48,795 nucleotides of DNA from an uncultured Mycoplasmatota bacterium (GTDB lineage: Bacteria > Bacillota_I > Bacilli_A > RF39 > UBA660), in contig CANPPW010000010.1 of the NCBI GenBank assembly GCA_947576095.1, forward strand, positions 1 to 48,795. The letters are read 5' to 3'. This document shows positions 36,872 through 45,560 of this stretch, one piece after another. Numbering within the stretch: position 1 is the stretch's first letter; each line of letters starts with the position of its first letter. A program made the translations under genes and the position numbers. A model generated the notes under the pieces. It was not told where the DNA came from, searched no databases, and saw nothing but the letters and a program-made list of their open reading frames with translations.

Positions 36872-38467
36872 TTATGATATATTCATATATTTCTCTAAAT
36901 ATTCCTGATATGGTATTTGCTTATCAATATAACTTCCATCTTCTTTAATTTCAATAACCCTATTAGAAAGTGTCTCCATCATTTCCTGATCATATGTAGA
37001 TATTATAGTTGCACCACCAAACTGTTCAAGACCTTTATTTAAAGCAGTAATCGATTCAATATCCAAATGATTGGTAGGTTCATCCAATAACAGTACATTT
37101 CCTTTTTCAAGCATCATTTTCGCTAGCATAGATCTGACCTTTTCTCCGCCTGATAAAACCTTTACAGATTTTAAAGACTCCTCTCCAGAAAATAACATTC
37201 TACCTAAAAAACCTCTTACAAAGGAATCTTCTTTGATAGAGGAATAATTTCGTAACCACTCTACCAAATTTTGTTCTTCCTTAAAATATTGTTCATGTTT
37301 TTTAGGAAAATAAGATATAGAAACTGTTGTACCTATTTTTACAGTACCTGAACTAGGTTCCAAATTTCCCGATATAATATCTAATAAGGCCGTTTTAGCA
37401 AGTTCATTATCTCCTACCAAAACAATGTGATCCGCTGGATTTACATGCAAAGTAAAATTTTTGAGAATATCTTGTCCATCTACAGTTAAACAAACCTTTT
37501 CCAAAGATAAAACCTCTTTTCCTAACCGTTTTTCCATTTCAAAATGAATATATGGATATTTTCTAGAAGAAGGTATAATATCATCTAATGTAATTTTATC
37601 CAATAATTTTTTTCGGGAAGTAGCTTGTTTAGATTTTGAGGCATTTGCTGAAAACCGTCTAATGAAAGCTTGAAGTTCTTCTATTTTTTCTTCTTTTCTT
37701 TTATTAGATTCTTTCATTTGTTTTTGAATTAATTGACTAGATTCATACCAAAAGTCATAATTTCCAACAAATAAGGTTATCTTTCCGAAATCAATATCCA
37801 CCATATGTGTACAAACTGTATTTAAAAAATGACGATCATGTGAGACAACTAAAACGGTATTTTTAAAATTTATAAGAAACTCTTCTAACCACATTTTACT
37901 TGTAATGTCTAAACCATTAGTTGGTTCATCTAACAATAACACATCTGGTTCTCCAAAAAGAGCACGTGCTAGTAAAACTTTTACTTTTTCTGGATCCGTT
38001 AGTTCTTTCATTTTTTTGGTATGAAATATAGTAGGAAGATTCAACCCTGAAAGTAAAATAGCTGCACTAGCTTCTGCCTCCCAACCATTCTTCTTTAAAA
38101 ATAAATCTTCTAGCATCCCTACCCGAATTCCATCTGCTTCTGTAAAATCTGCCTTCATATACAACTGTTCTTTTTCTTTCATAATGGAATACAATTCTTC
38201 ATCACCTTGTATTACTGTCTCTAAAACTGTTAAATCATCATAAACATGGTGATCCTGTTTTAAAACAGAAATTCTTTCACCTTTAGTCAGAACCACTTCT
38301 CCACTGGTCGATTCCACTTCACCAGAAAGAATTTTTAAAAATGTTGATTTCCCAGCTCCATTTGCACCAATCAATCCATAACAATGATTCCCTTCAAACT
38401 TTATATTTACATTTTCAAATAATACTCGTTTCCCAAATCGTAGACCAATATTATTAGCGGCTATCAT
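36872..38467 (-). CDS. ABC-F ATPase of the YbiT/YkpA type with one degenerate ATP site
   Basis: Two fused ABC domains without membrane helices, a ribosome-associated class. The linker FIRRFSANASKSKQATSR (about 268-285) marks the YbiT/YkpA branch. NBD1 has Walker A GANGAGKST (34-42), Walker B LLLDEP and switch SHDRHF, but its signature is LTDPE (156-160) in place of LSGGQ, and NHLD reads NGLD. NBD2 has a good signature LSGGE (438-442) and DEPTNHLD. Its Walker A is GDNELAKT (352-359, Gly before Lys lost) and its switch is TYDQEM in place of SHDxxF. The start is the ATG at 38467 after AAGGAG. It follows smc by 94 bases. Confidence 0.92.
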   Translation of the reverse strand: MIAANNIGLRFGKRVLFENVNIKFEGNHCYGLIGANGAGKSTFLKILSGEVESTSGEVVLTKGERISVLKQDHHVYDDLTVLETVIQGDEELYSIMKEKEQLYMKADFTEADGIRVGMLEDLFLKKNGWEAEASAAILLSGLNLPTIFHTKKMKELTDPEKVKVLLARALFGEPDVLLLDEPTNGLDITSKMWLEEFLINFKNTVLVVSHDRHFLNTVCTHMVDIDFGKITLFVGNYDFWYESSQLIQKQMKESNKRKEEKIEELQAFIRRFSANASKSKQATSRKKLLDKITLDDIIPSSRKYPYIHFEMEKRLGKEVLSLEKVCLTVDGQDILKNFTLHVNPADHIVLVGDNELAKTALLDIISGNLEPSSGTVKIGTTVSISYFPKKHEQYFKEEQNLVEWLRNYSSIKEDSFVRGFLGRMLFSGEESLKSVKVLSGGEKVRSMLAKMMLEKGNVLLLDEPTNHLDIESITALNKGLEQFGGATIISTYDQEMMETLSNRVIEIKEDGSYIDKQIPYQEYLEKYMNIS

Positions 38468-38561
38468 GCAAATCACTCCTTTTCTATTGTTTTACTTGAA
38501 AAAATCATAAATATGACCTTCGTCAAAATACTTTTTACCATTCTAATTGTATAACTACTTA

Positions 38562-41510
38562 CTACTTTTCATTTAATTCTTCTAATCTTACACTAACAAG
38601 TTTACTCACACCTGATTGTCTCATTGTAATGCCATAAAGTACATCAGCATATTCCATAGTTTTCTTTTTATGTGTAATCAAAATAAATTGTGTCTTTTCT
38701 TTTAGCTTTTGAATATATTTTCCAAAAGAATCAACGTTCACCTCATCCAAAGCAGCTTCCACTTCATCTAAGATACAAAAAGGAACTGGCCTTGATTTTA
38801 ATATTGCAAATAATAAACTAATTGCTGTAAATGTTTTTTCACCACCAGATAAAAGAGAAATACTTTTTAAACTCTTACCAGGAGGGGAAGCTTCAATTTC
38901 AATACCAGTTGTAAGCAAATCATGAGGATCAGTTAATTTTAAATGAGCCTCTCCTCCATGAAATAGCTCTACAAAACTATCCTCAAAATGTTTAGAAATA
39001 CTATCAAAAGAGCTTTTAAATTCTCTAATCATAACAGCATCCATTTCCTCAACAATTGTAAGCAAGGTATTTTCGGCACTGATTAAATCCTCCCTTTGGG
39101 ATATCAAAAACTCATATCGTTTCGCCAACTCATCATATTCCGAAATCGCATCTAGATTAACAGGACCTAAATCTTTACACTCCTTTTTTAAAAGATGAAG
39201 CTGTTCTCTTGCTTTGTTTTCATCCATATGAAGATGATATGTAAGAGATGCTTTTTCATAAGTCATTCCATAAGTTTCTGACAAATAAGAAAGAAGATTA
39301 TCAAGTTTTACATCCGCTTTACCCACATCAATTTCCAGACTAGATAATTCTTTACTCTTTTGATGATATAAACTATTTTCTTGTTTCCTATTTTGTTCAT
39401 AATTTTCTAATATCTCAGTAAATTCCTCTTTTTGATCTATATATTTTTGAAGTTCACTTTGAATGGTATCTTTCCTTTTTACTTCATCATAATATTGATC
39501 CATGATCTGATTTTCTTCTTCATCTAAGGAATGATGTAATAAGTGTGCAGCACCATTCATTTCTTCTTTAACTTGTTCTAGGGTATCCAAAAATTTCCTT
39601 TCTTGCATAATCTTATTTTCTCTTTGCTCTGTAATTTGAGCAATTGATTTATTGGTTATATAGATTTTATCAATCATTTCTCTCGCTTCATCATCAAGTT
39701 CATTGAGCAAATTTTCGGAACTTTCAATCTGATGTAATATAACCTTTTGCTCCTTCAAATCATTTTCTAAATCATACTTATCTTGAATCACATTGCGAAT
39801 TTTTTGCTTTCCACCTGTAATAGATCCTCCTACCTGAAACAAATCTCCATCTAAGGTAACAATTCTATATTTATGTTCTAAATGTTTTGCAATCATATTA
39901 GCATGATTGAAGTCATCAACAACAATTACAGTTCCCAGCTGATTATCTATAATGTTTTTATAAATAGGTTCTGTTTTTACAAGTTCATTTGCTAAGCCAA
40001 TATAACCTTCCATAGTATTTAAGTGTCTTCTTACATCATCGCTTATCTTACGGCCCCTAATACGGTTAATAGGAAAAAAAGTGGCCCTCCCTGCTTTCTC
40101 TCTTTTCAAAAAATCAATTGCCTCTTTTGCAACTTGCTCATTTTGGACAATAATATAAGTACTTGCAGAACCAAGTGCAACAGAAACGGCTAATGCATAC
40201 ATCTCTTCTACCTCGATAATATTGCCAATCGCATTATATATACCTGAAAGATTTTTATTTTCTAAAACGGATTTGACTGCATATGGTAGATTGGATAAAG
40301 AATCTATACTTTGCTTTAAAGCTTCTATTCTAGATGATGTACTATCTCTTAAACGAATGAGTTTTGATAACTTTTGTTCTTCATTCATTCGCTTATTCCT
40401 AATTTGCTGAGACTGCCTTTCGAAAGTATTCTCTTTTTCCCTCTCTTTAATAAGATTTAATTCTATATGTTTTAAAGATAAACCTATTTCATGCAAATTT
40501 GTCTCTAAATGACCCTTTTTTTCTTTTAAATCAATTAAAACAGAATGCAATTTTTGATCCTCTACCTCATACTTCTTTCTCTCTAATATAATTTGTTTTT
40601 TACCTTTTAATTTTTCTGTTAAAGTTGTACTTTTTAGTAAATCCTGCTGCAGTGCATTTATTTTTTCATCCAAAGAGGCTATTTTATTTTTATAATCCAG
40701 TATCTCTGCTTCTTCTTTACTATGATTAGAATCATGTAAAAGAAGTTCCTCTTTAAGCTTCTCAATTTGTTCTTTCCCTTGTTTATAATCTCTATTTATT
40801 TTCTCAATATCAAAAACAAGAAGAGATAAATCCAATTCTTTTAATTCATCAAATAATTTATTATAATAAACTGCCTTTTCCTTTTGCTTTTTTAAAGGTT
40901 CGATTCTATTTTCTAATTCACCAATAATATCAGAAACGCGGTTCATATTATCATGTGTTCGTTCTAATTTATGAAGAGCCTCCACCTTTCTTTTTTTATA
41001 TTTTAAGACCCCTGCAGCTTCCTCAAAGATCAAACGTCTATCTACAGGTTTGGATAAAAGAATTTCATCTATTTTCCCTTGTGAAATAATATTTAAACTT
41101 TCTCTTGCCATACCACTATCTAACAAAAGAGTAATAATATCCTTTAACCGACATTGTTCTCCATTTATGAAGTATTCATTCGTCCCATCCCTATAAACAT
41201 TTCTTTTTAGAGCTACTTCATTAAAATCAAAAGGTAAGTAATGATCCATATTATCGAAGATAAGTGTTACAGATGCTAAATTTTGACTTCTTCTAGAATG
41301 ACTTCCAGCAAATATAACATCTGTCATATTCCCTTCACCACGTAAAGATTTGATAGATTGTTCTCCAAGAACCCACCTCACAGCATCCACTACATTGCTT
41401 TTACCACTTCCGTTTGGGCCTACGATACCTGTAATTCCAGGTTCAAGATCAATAACCATTTTATCTGCAAATGACTTAAAGCCATGTGCCTTTATCTGTT
41501 TTAAATACAT
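38562..41510 (-). CDS. smc: Chromosome condensation ATPase SMC (short form)
   Basis: The N-terminal head begins with HGFKSFADK and Walker A VGPNGSGKSNVVDA (about 31-44), then IISQGKIDEIL and RRLIFEEAAGVLKYKKRK. A coiled coil leads to the hinge (about 425-585, ending in DGDLFQVGGSITGGKQ) and returns to the C-terminal head with SLLSGGEKTFTA, Walker B FCILDEVEAALDE and ILITHKKKTMEYAD. It loads on the chromosome with ScpAB (not in the window) to compact it. At 982 aa it is about 200 residues shorter than B. subtilis SMC, the loss being in the coiled-coil arms. GGGGTGA precedes the ATG. Confidence 0.96.
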   Translation of the reverse strand: MYLKQIKAHGFKSFADKMVIDLEPGITGIVGPNGSGKSNVVDAVRWVLGEQSIKSLRGEGNMTDVIFAGSHSRRSQNLASVTLIFDNMDHYLPFDFNEVALKRNVYRDGTNEYFINGEQCRLKDIITLLLDSGMARESLNIISQGKIDEILLSKPVDRRLIFEEAAGVLKYKKRKVEALHKLERTHDNMNRVSDIIGELENRIEPLKKQKEKAVYYNKLFDELKELDLSLLVFDIEKINRDYKQGKEQIEKLKEELLLHDSNHSKEEAEILDYKNKIASLDEKINALQQDLLKSTTLTEKLKGKKQIILERKKYEVEDQKLHSVLIDLKEKKGHLETNLHEIGLSLKHIELNLIKEREKENTFERQSQQIRNKRMNEEQKLSKLIRLRDSTSSRIEALKQSIDSLSNLPYAVKSVLENKNLSGIYNAIGNIIEVEEMYALAVSVALGSASTYIIVQNEQVAKEAIDFLKREKAGRATFFPINRIRGRKISDDVRRHLNTMEGYIGLANELVKTEPIYKNIIDNQLGTVIVVDDFNHANMIAKHLEHKYRIVTLDGDLFQVGGSITGGKQKIRNVIQDKYDLENDLKEQKVILHQIESSENLLNELDDEAREMIDKIYITNKSIAQITEQRENKIMQERKFLDTLEQVKEEMNGAAHLLHHSLDEEENQIMDQYYDEVKRKDTIQSELQKYIDQKEEFTEILENYEQNRKQENSLYHQKSKELSSLEIDVGKADVKLDNLLSYLSETYGMTYEKASLTYHLHMDENKAREQLHLLKKECKDLGPVNLDAISEYDELAKRYEFLISQREDLISAENTLLTIVEEMDAVMIREFKSSFDSISKHFEDSFVELFHGGEAHLKLTDPHDLLTTGIEIEASPPGKSLKSISLLSGGEKTFTAISLLFAILKSRPVPFCILDEVEAALDEVNVDSFGKYIQKLKEKTQFILITHKKKTMEYADVLYGITMRQSGVSKLVSVRLEELNEK

Positions 41511-41525
41511 ACTTTCACCCCAAAT

Positions 41526-42026
41526 TTATATACGATTTACTATTGCATTTTCAAAATATACAGCTAAGGCTGCAGCTGAACTAAAAATTTTTTCGCTATC
41601 ACAATATTGATAAACAATAAATTCCTTAGAACCAATATAAATTTTGGTTATGATACCAATCTTTTGATGATAAGTAGGAAAAATAATTTCTTTTCCCTCT
41701 ATTTTTAACAATTCATATTCTCTATCATCCAAAAAAATACTTTCTATATCAGTCTCTTTTTTCAAATAATCTAAATAATTATCAAAACAATCCCCCTCTT
41801 TTGAACAATATAAAAATGAACCTTGATCGTTCAAACAAAGAAGCCCTTCTCCTACTAAAGAATCTACGATTGCTAAATCTTGATTAGAAATGACAGAAGC
41901 CTGTTTTATACTTTTAGGGAATGAAACTTGCATATTTTTCTTTTTAGAAAAATCTGATAAAAAAGTTTGATATCTCTCTGCCATTTTAAACTTTTTATTA
42001 TTTTCTATATATATTTCTTTTTCCAT
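41526..42026 (-). CDS. Unknown protein upstream of smc
   Basis: The 166-residue soluble protein starts with a charged amphipathic helix (YIENNKKFKMAERYQTFLSDF). A mixed alpha/beta part follows, ending in IGIITKIYIGSKEFIVYQYCDSEKIFSSAAALAVYFENA, quoted as region 123-162. No catalytic motif is seen. GGGAGTATGAT precedes the ATG. It lies 15 bases before smc in the same direction, so it is probably co-transcribed. No family is assigned. Confidence 0.65.
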   Translation of the reverse strand: MEKEIYIENNKKFKMAERYQTFLSDFSKKKNMQVSFPKSIKQASVISNQDLAIVDSLVGEGLLCLNDQGSFLYCSKEGDCFDNYLDYLKKETDIESIFLDDREYELLKIEGKEIIFPTYHQKIGIITKIYIGSKEFIVYQYCDSEKIFSSAAALAVYFENAIVNRI

Positions 42027-42155
42027 ATCATACTCCCTTTAAGCACTATAAATAATCTATATTATTGTAACAAATTTAAAGAAAAACAGCAAACAATTAT
42101 CAAAAAAAGTATTTATATAAATATAAATACAAAGTACAATTCTGTAAAAAATATG

Positions 42156-42695
42156 TTAAACGCTCAAAATATCACCTATTACATCTAAAATATCATTGAT
42201 GGTATCTATCATAAAATACCACCTATCTTTCACAAAATTTCTTTTTTGATCATTTGTTTCTATCACAAGTAAAATACCGTCATCAAGGAAAAGCTTTTGT
42301 AATGTAACAGAATATCTTTGATATCTTTCTATCCAAACAGAAACATCTTTTTCTTTATGAGAAGTATACAAATAGATTGTATTACAATTTAGATACATAC
42401 TATCTTTGATAAAATACTTTTTATATTTTTCAAGAATATCCATATCCACAAGGAAATAATTTATACTTTTTCTTTTCCACTTTTTTCTTAATTTTTGAAT
42501 TCGAATTTTTTTACATCTACCTCTACCTTTTCCTTTAGTCGTTGTAAAATGTTTTGTTTCATTTAGCAAATCACAACTTATAATTTGACTATTCTTTTCA
42601 ATTTCATAAAGGATTTTATCTGAAAAAGATCCAATTCCAATTAAAGAACCTGTCATTTTTTTTACTATTTTACATAATTTATTTTCTATTTTCAT
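42156..42695 (-). CDS. Unknown basic protein overlapping tcdA
   Basis: The 179-residue protein begins with KKMTGSLIGIGSFSDKILYEI, which could be the first strand-turn-helix of a nucleotide-binding fold. An Arg/Lys-rich stretch follows (GRGRCKKIRIQKLRKKWKRK, about 57-76), then alternating strands and helices (LVDMDILEKYKKYF, IYLYTSHKEKD). The basic segment suggests RNA or membrane-lipid contact; this is only inference. Its first 17 bases overlap the tcdA end, so the two are translationally coupled. No family is assigned. Confidence 0.65.
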   Translation of the reverse strand: MKIENKLCKIVKKMTGSLIGIGSFSDKILYEIEKNSQIISCDLLNETKHFTTTKGKGRGRCKKIRIQKLRKKWKRKSINYFLVDMDILEKYKKYFIKDSMYLNCNTIYLYTSHKEKDVSVWIERYQRYSVTLQKLFLDDGILLVIETNDQKRNFVKDRWYFMIDTINDILDVIGDILSV

Positions 42696-43374
42696 TCTTT
42701 ATCACATCGCTTACAATAAAACTAGCCGCTAACAGTCCTGCTGTTGCAGGAACAAAGGCATTAGAAGAAATAATAGGAGTCTTTGTATCTATTGGAAGTT
42801 CTGTACTACAAATGACCCATATTTTTTTATAAATCTGTTCATCCCGAACCATCTTTCTAAGAATTTTTGCAATTGGATCATAACTAGTTTTTCGAATTTC
42901 CATAATCTTTAACTTAGATGGATCTAGTTTATTCCCTGTTCCCATACATGAAATCAACTTTATTTTATTTTGAATACAATAACGAATACATTGTTTTTTC
43001 ACAGAAATAGTATCACAGGCATCTACTACATAATTGCTATCTAAGGGAAGGATTTCACTTAGATTTTGTTCTGTAACTTTCATATCTATTTTGGTAATCA
43101 AGATATCATTTCTATATTTTTTAATTCGCCTTTCCATTGCATCTACTTTTTTACAACCAATTTCATCATATGTTGCTATAATTTGTCGGTTCAAATTGGT
43201 TAAATCAATTGTATCATAATCGATAAGTACAAGATGTTTAACACCAGATCTCGCAAGGGATTCTGCCGCATAACTTCCCACTCCACCTAAACCAATAATA
43301 ACAACTTTCTGATTTCTTAATCTTTCAAATGCAAATTCACCTAATAATAATTTTGTTCTTAAAAACTGATCCAT
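42679..43374 (-). CDS. tcdA: tRNA threonylcarbamoyladenosine dehydratase TcdA (ThiF/E1-like)
   Basis: An E1-like ATP-dependent enzyme that cyclises t6A37 to ct6A in tRNA. Seen are the Rossmann motif VIIGLGGVGSYAAESLARSG (28-47), the DYDTIDLTNLNRQ loop with the Asn/Arg nucleotide contacts, VDACDT, the family motif GTGNKLDPSKLKI and VCSTELP, and a C-terminal FVPATAGLLAASFIVSD helix. The 231-residue length is usual for the family. AAGGAG precedes the ATG. The 6S RNA gene lies 17 bases upstream, and hisS-aspS follows beyond it; B. subtilis keeps the same neighbours. Confidence 0.93.
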   Translation of the reverse strand: MDQFLRTKLLLGEFAFERLRNQKVVIIGLGGVGSYAAESLARSGVKHLVLIDYDTIDLTNLNRQIIATYDEIGCKKVDAMERRIKKYRNDILITKIDMKVTEQNLSEILPLDSNYVVDACDTISVKKQCIRYCIQNKIKLISCMGTGNKLDPSKLKIMEIRKTSYDPIAKILRKMVRDEQIYKKIWVICSTELPIDTKTPIISSNAFVPATAGLLAASFIVSDVIKNENRK

Positions 43375-43391
43375 ATATCTCCTTATTTACT

Positions 43392-43562
43392 AAAAAAAGT
43401 CTAAAGATAGGCCTATAACGATAAAACCCTGCATTGAAAGGTGGGCATCACATGATATGCTTTAGGATCCTTGATTTGACAAGTTTTCTACACCACATAC
43501 CAATTAGATTCCCTATCGTTATTTTATAGAGTTTTTCTTAATTAGGCATCTATCATTTAGAC
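43392..43562 (-). ncRNA. ssrS: 6S RNA (RNA polymerase-binding regulatory RNA)
   Basis: A 171-nt transcript is bounded by a strong promoter (-10 at 43569-43574) and a terminal T7 run (43398-43392). Its ends pair as a long closing stem: GTCTAAA..GATAG..GCCTA at the 5' end with TAGGC..CTATC..TTTAGAC at the 3' end. TAACGATA near 43518 pairs with TATCGTTA near 43415, leaving an A-rich 5' unpaired stretch of about 20 nt. The central part contains CAAGGATCC and GATGCCCACC. Length, rod-like folding and closing stem fit 6S RNA, which binds sigma-A RNA polymerase. The position next to tcdA and near aspS matches the B. subtilis bsrA neighbourhood as I remember it. A covariance-model search would settle it. 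Confidence 0.78.
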
Positions 43563-43568
43563 AATTAC

Positions 43569-43597
43569 ATTATAGCATACATGAGAAAAGTTGACAA
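43569..43597 (-). promoter_or_regulatory. Promoter of the 6S RNA gene
   Basis: TTGTCA (43597-43592) and TATAAT (43574-43569) with a 17-base spacer on the minus strand. Transcription should start near 43562. Confidence 0.8.
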
Positions 43598-43630
43598 TCC
43601 CTATTATGTATAGCCTGATTATTTGTGATT

Positions 43631-43759
43631 CTAAACCATTGCCACAGCAAGTTGTCCTATAACAATTTTAATCTTATTAAGATTCTTATTTTGTTTCTTT
43701 ATTTTCTTATACTCTTTCTTAAAATCGCTTGTATAGTCGACTTTATACTTATATGTCAT
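43631..43759 (-). pseudogene. Truncated RelE/YafQ-type toxin
   Basis: The 42-codon frame starts MTYKYKVDYTSDFKKEYKKI and continues KKQNKNLNKIKIVIGQLA before a TAG. This is the N-terminal helix pair of YafQ/RelE mRNA interferases, usually about 90 aa. The C-terminal half with the catalytic residues is gone, and 34 bases beyond the stop lies the 6S promoter. Its ATG overlaps the stop of the antitoxin's other frame as ATGA, the normal coupling of such operons. It should be inactive. Confidence 0.75.
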
Positions 43760-44027
43760 TGATCTAATGCTTCAAATAAACTATCAGAATCAGTGTAGCC
43801 TTGTTTTTTTCTTTTAATTCTTGCATAATAACATCTGATTCTTCTAATGCTTTTATAAGTTTTCGATTTGGAACACCTAATGTTGATATAAAAGGCAAAC
43901 TTTGCATTCTTATACTTTGCTTAATAAACATGTTAATTGCTGAATTAGTTGTAATTCCTAACTTTTTAAAAAGATTGTCTGCTTCATTTTTATCATTATC
44001 TGATAGTCTTATACTCATAGTAGTCAT
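43756..44027 (-). pseudogene. RelB/DinJ-family antitoxin with a frame break at an A7 run
   Basis: The N-terminal ribbon-helix-helix part is intact (MSIRLSDNDKNEADNLFKKLGITTNSAINMF). In the direct frame the protein ends at 43764 with an unrelated tail (ATLILIVYLKH, 87 aa). After the A7 run at 43804-43810 the -1 frame reads QGYTDSDSLFEALDQ and stops at 43756, which is the family's expected C-terminus. The run sits as A AAA AAC in the original frame. So this is either a one-base loss or a slippage site. GGAGTGAT precedes the ATG. Its toxin partner is truncated. Confidence 0.75.
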
Positions 44028-44348
44028 ATAGTATCACTCCATTTCTAAAATAATTTCATCACAAAAGTTTAGTTTTTAGTAAAAATTTCCTTATTTTAAA
44101 AGATATCAGCCAAATATTATAATTGTTTTACTATGAATTTACTATGGATTTATTTGAAGTTAATACATTTAAAAAGACTATTTTGCAAATTAATATAGTC
44201 TTTTTAAATTTTTCTAATCTAATTCTATGGTGAACTTTCTATCAATTTTCACTTACTATTCCAAAATTTTTCTTTATATCATATTTCTATACTAACACCA
44301 AAATAATATTCTTAATATGAATAAAAAAAAGAGAAAATATTTTACTCT
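44028..44348. other. Gap upstream of the antitoxin gene, no gene seen
   Basis: This 321-base AT-rich gap holds the antitoxin ribosome site at its left edge. A perfect 11-bp terminator-like hairpin (44171-44181 and 44195-44205) lacks an obvious gene to end. The terminator of the zinc-ribbon gene is at the right edge. Short open frames lack ribosome sites. The orphan hairpin may be left from a lost gene. Confidence 0.6.
44171..44205. terminator. Orphan terminator-like hairpin
   Basis: A5GACTAT/ATAGTCT5 stem with a 13-nt loop and A/T tracts on both sides. No gene ends next to it. Confidence 0.5.
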
Positions 44349-44350
44349 TT
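44323..44350 (-). terminator. Terminator of the zinc-ribbon membrane protein gene
   Basis: AAAGAG/CTCTTT (44345-44350 and 44328-44333 on the minus strand) with an AAAAT/ATTTT inner stem and T8. It overlaps the stop region. Confidence 0.75.
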
Positions 44351-45497
44351 AATCAATCTTTGTTCCACAAAGTAAACATTTATCACTATATCTTGGAATC
44401 ATAGCCCCACAACTTGGGCAAGTACCCGTTTTTTTATTTTCAGATTCCTCTTCTAATCCTATATTTTTTTCTACCTTAATCCCTTTTAAAGACTCTTCAT
44501 TTAAATCTTCTTCTACCTCATCAATCATTTTTAACAGTTCTGCAACTTCAATATTGTTGAATTCTTCTTCCTTCTCTTCTTGTTCAAACTCTAAATCTTC
44601 TTTTGGTAACACATGTTTTGTATAAAGGTTACTATTCATTTTTAAAATTTCATCTAATGTTTTGGAAGGTGCTTTATATTGTTTTTTAGAAATATTTTCC
44701 TCTTTTTCAAACTTATTTTCATCAATATTTTCTTCTCTATCATTAAAGTCTTCTACTTCTATACTTTCATCTTCCACTGGGGATTCTCTATTATATTCTT
44801 CAGCAATACTAGCAAAATCAAAACTTTGATCATCTTTCATGATTGGCTCATCTACCGAATCATCAGTTGGCTCTTCATGAAGTAAAAATGGACTTTCGAC
44901 AGAACTAGATGATTCCACTTCTTCCTTTAATTGCTTTTCCTCTGAAGGCAAAACAGCTTCTCCAGTCAAATGAGATTTAAGCGAAGGACTCTCTTTTTCT
45001 ATTTCACTTTCAATGGGGTGCTGACATACAAAACAGTTTGTAGCATCTTTAGCAAGTGTAGTCCCACATTTTGGACATAAGATAGCTCCCTCTAAAGGGG
45101 ATTGTATTGGTACATCTATTAAACTTTCCTCTTTTTCTATTTTAGAAAAGGCTAAAATTGGATAAAATACAAAAGGAAAAAATAAAAGACCAATCGCAAA
45201 CCCAGCACCCTTATTAAAGGTATTAGCGACTTTAACACTTAAAAGAGCCATTGCAAATAAATTTACTAAAGGAATAAAGTATAAAAGTAACATCCACCCA
45301 GGCATTTCAACAATACGCATTAATATATATACATTATAAATAGGAATAAAACCTTTATAACCTTTTTCCCCTTTTTCTTCAAATATTTTAAAATAACTAC
45401 TTGCTAGTATAATATAGATAATAAAACTAGCTACTGAAATGGCTATGATGATACTATAAATTAATGTATCAACATCACTAGTTACACTCGGAAACAT
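44349..45497 (-). CDS. DUF5684-like membrane protein with two zinc ribbons and an acidic linker
   Basis: The N-terminal 130 residues hold about four helices with the motif KIFEEKGEKGYKGFIPIYNVYILM and MPGWMLLLYFIPLVNLF, as in DUF5684 proteins. A zinc ribbon follows (CPKCGTTLAKDATNCFVC, about 139-156). A roughly 190-residue Glu/Asp/Ser-rich disordered linker leads to a second ribbon at the C-terminus (CPSCGAMIPRYSDKCLLC). It probably exposes the ribbons in the cytosol; partners are unknown. AGAGGG precedes the ATG. It lies after the aspS terminator and is a separate unit. Confidence 0.8.
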   Translation of the reverse strand: MFPSVTSDVDTLIYSIIIAISVASFIIYIILASSYFKIFEEKGEKGYKGFIPIYNVYILMRIVEMPGWMLLLYFIPLVNLFAMALLSVKVANTFNKGAGFAIGLLFFPFVFYPILAFSKIEKEESLIDVPIQSPLEGAILCPKCGTTLAKDATNCFVCQHPIESEIEKESPSLKSHLTGEAVLPSEEKQLKEEVESSSSVESPFLLHEEPTDDSVDEPIMKDDQSFDFASIAEEYNRESPVEDESIEVEDFNDREENIDENKFEKEENISKKQYKAPSKTLDEILKMNSNLYTKHVLPKEDLEFEQEEKEEEFNNIEVAELLKMIDEVEEDLNEESLKGIKVEKNIGLEEESENKKTGTCPSCGAMIPRYSDKCLLCGTKID

Positions 45498-45560
45498 ATA
45501 ATCCCTCTTTCTCTTCTATCGTTATTCTCATTGTATCTTAAAACATTTGAGTTGTAAATA

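Noticed and set aside
43392-43562. tmRNA, SRP RNA or RNase P RNA as the identity of the small RNA
   Set aside because: Length (171 nt), the long closing stem of the two ends and the location near tcdA fit 6S RNA; no tRNA-like ends, SRP tetraloop helix or RNase P core were seen.
44130-44205. Short plus-strand open frame beginning near 44132 (about 21 codons)
   Set aside because: No ribosome site, no recognisable sequence, and it ends inside a terminator-like hairpin.
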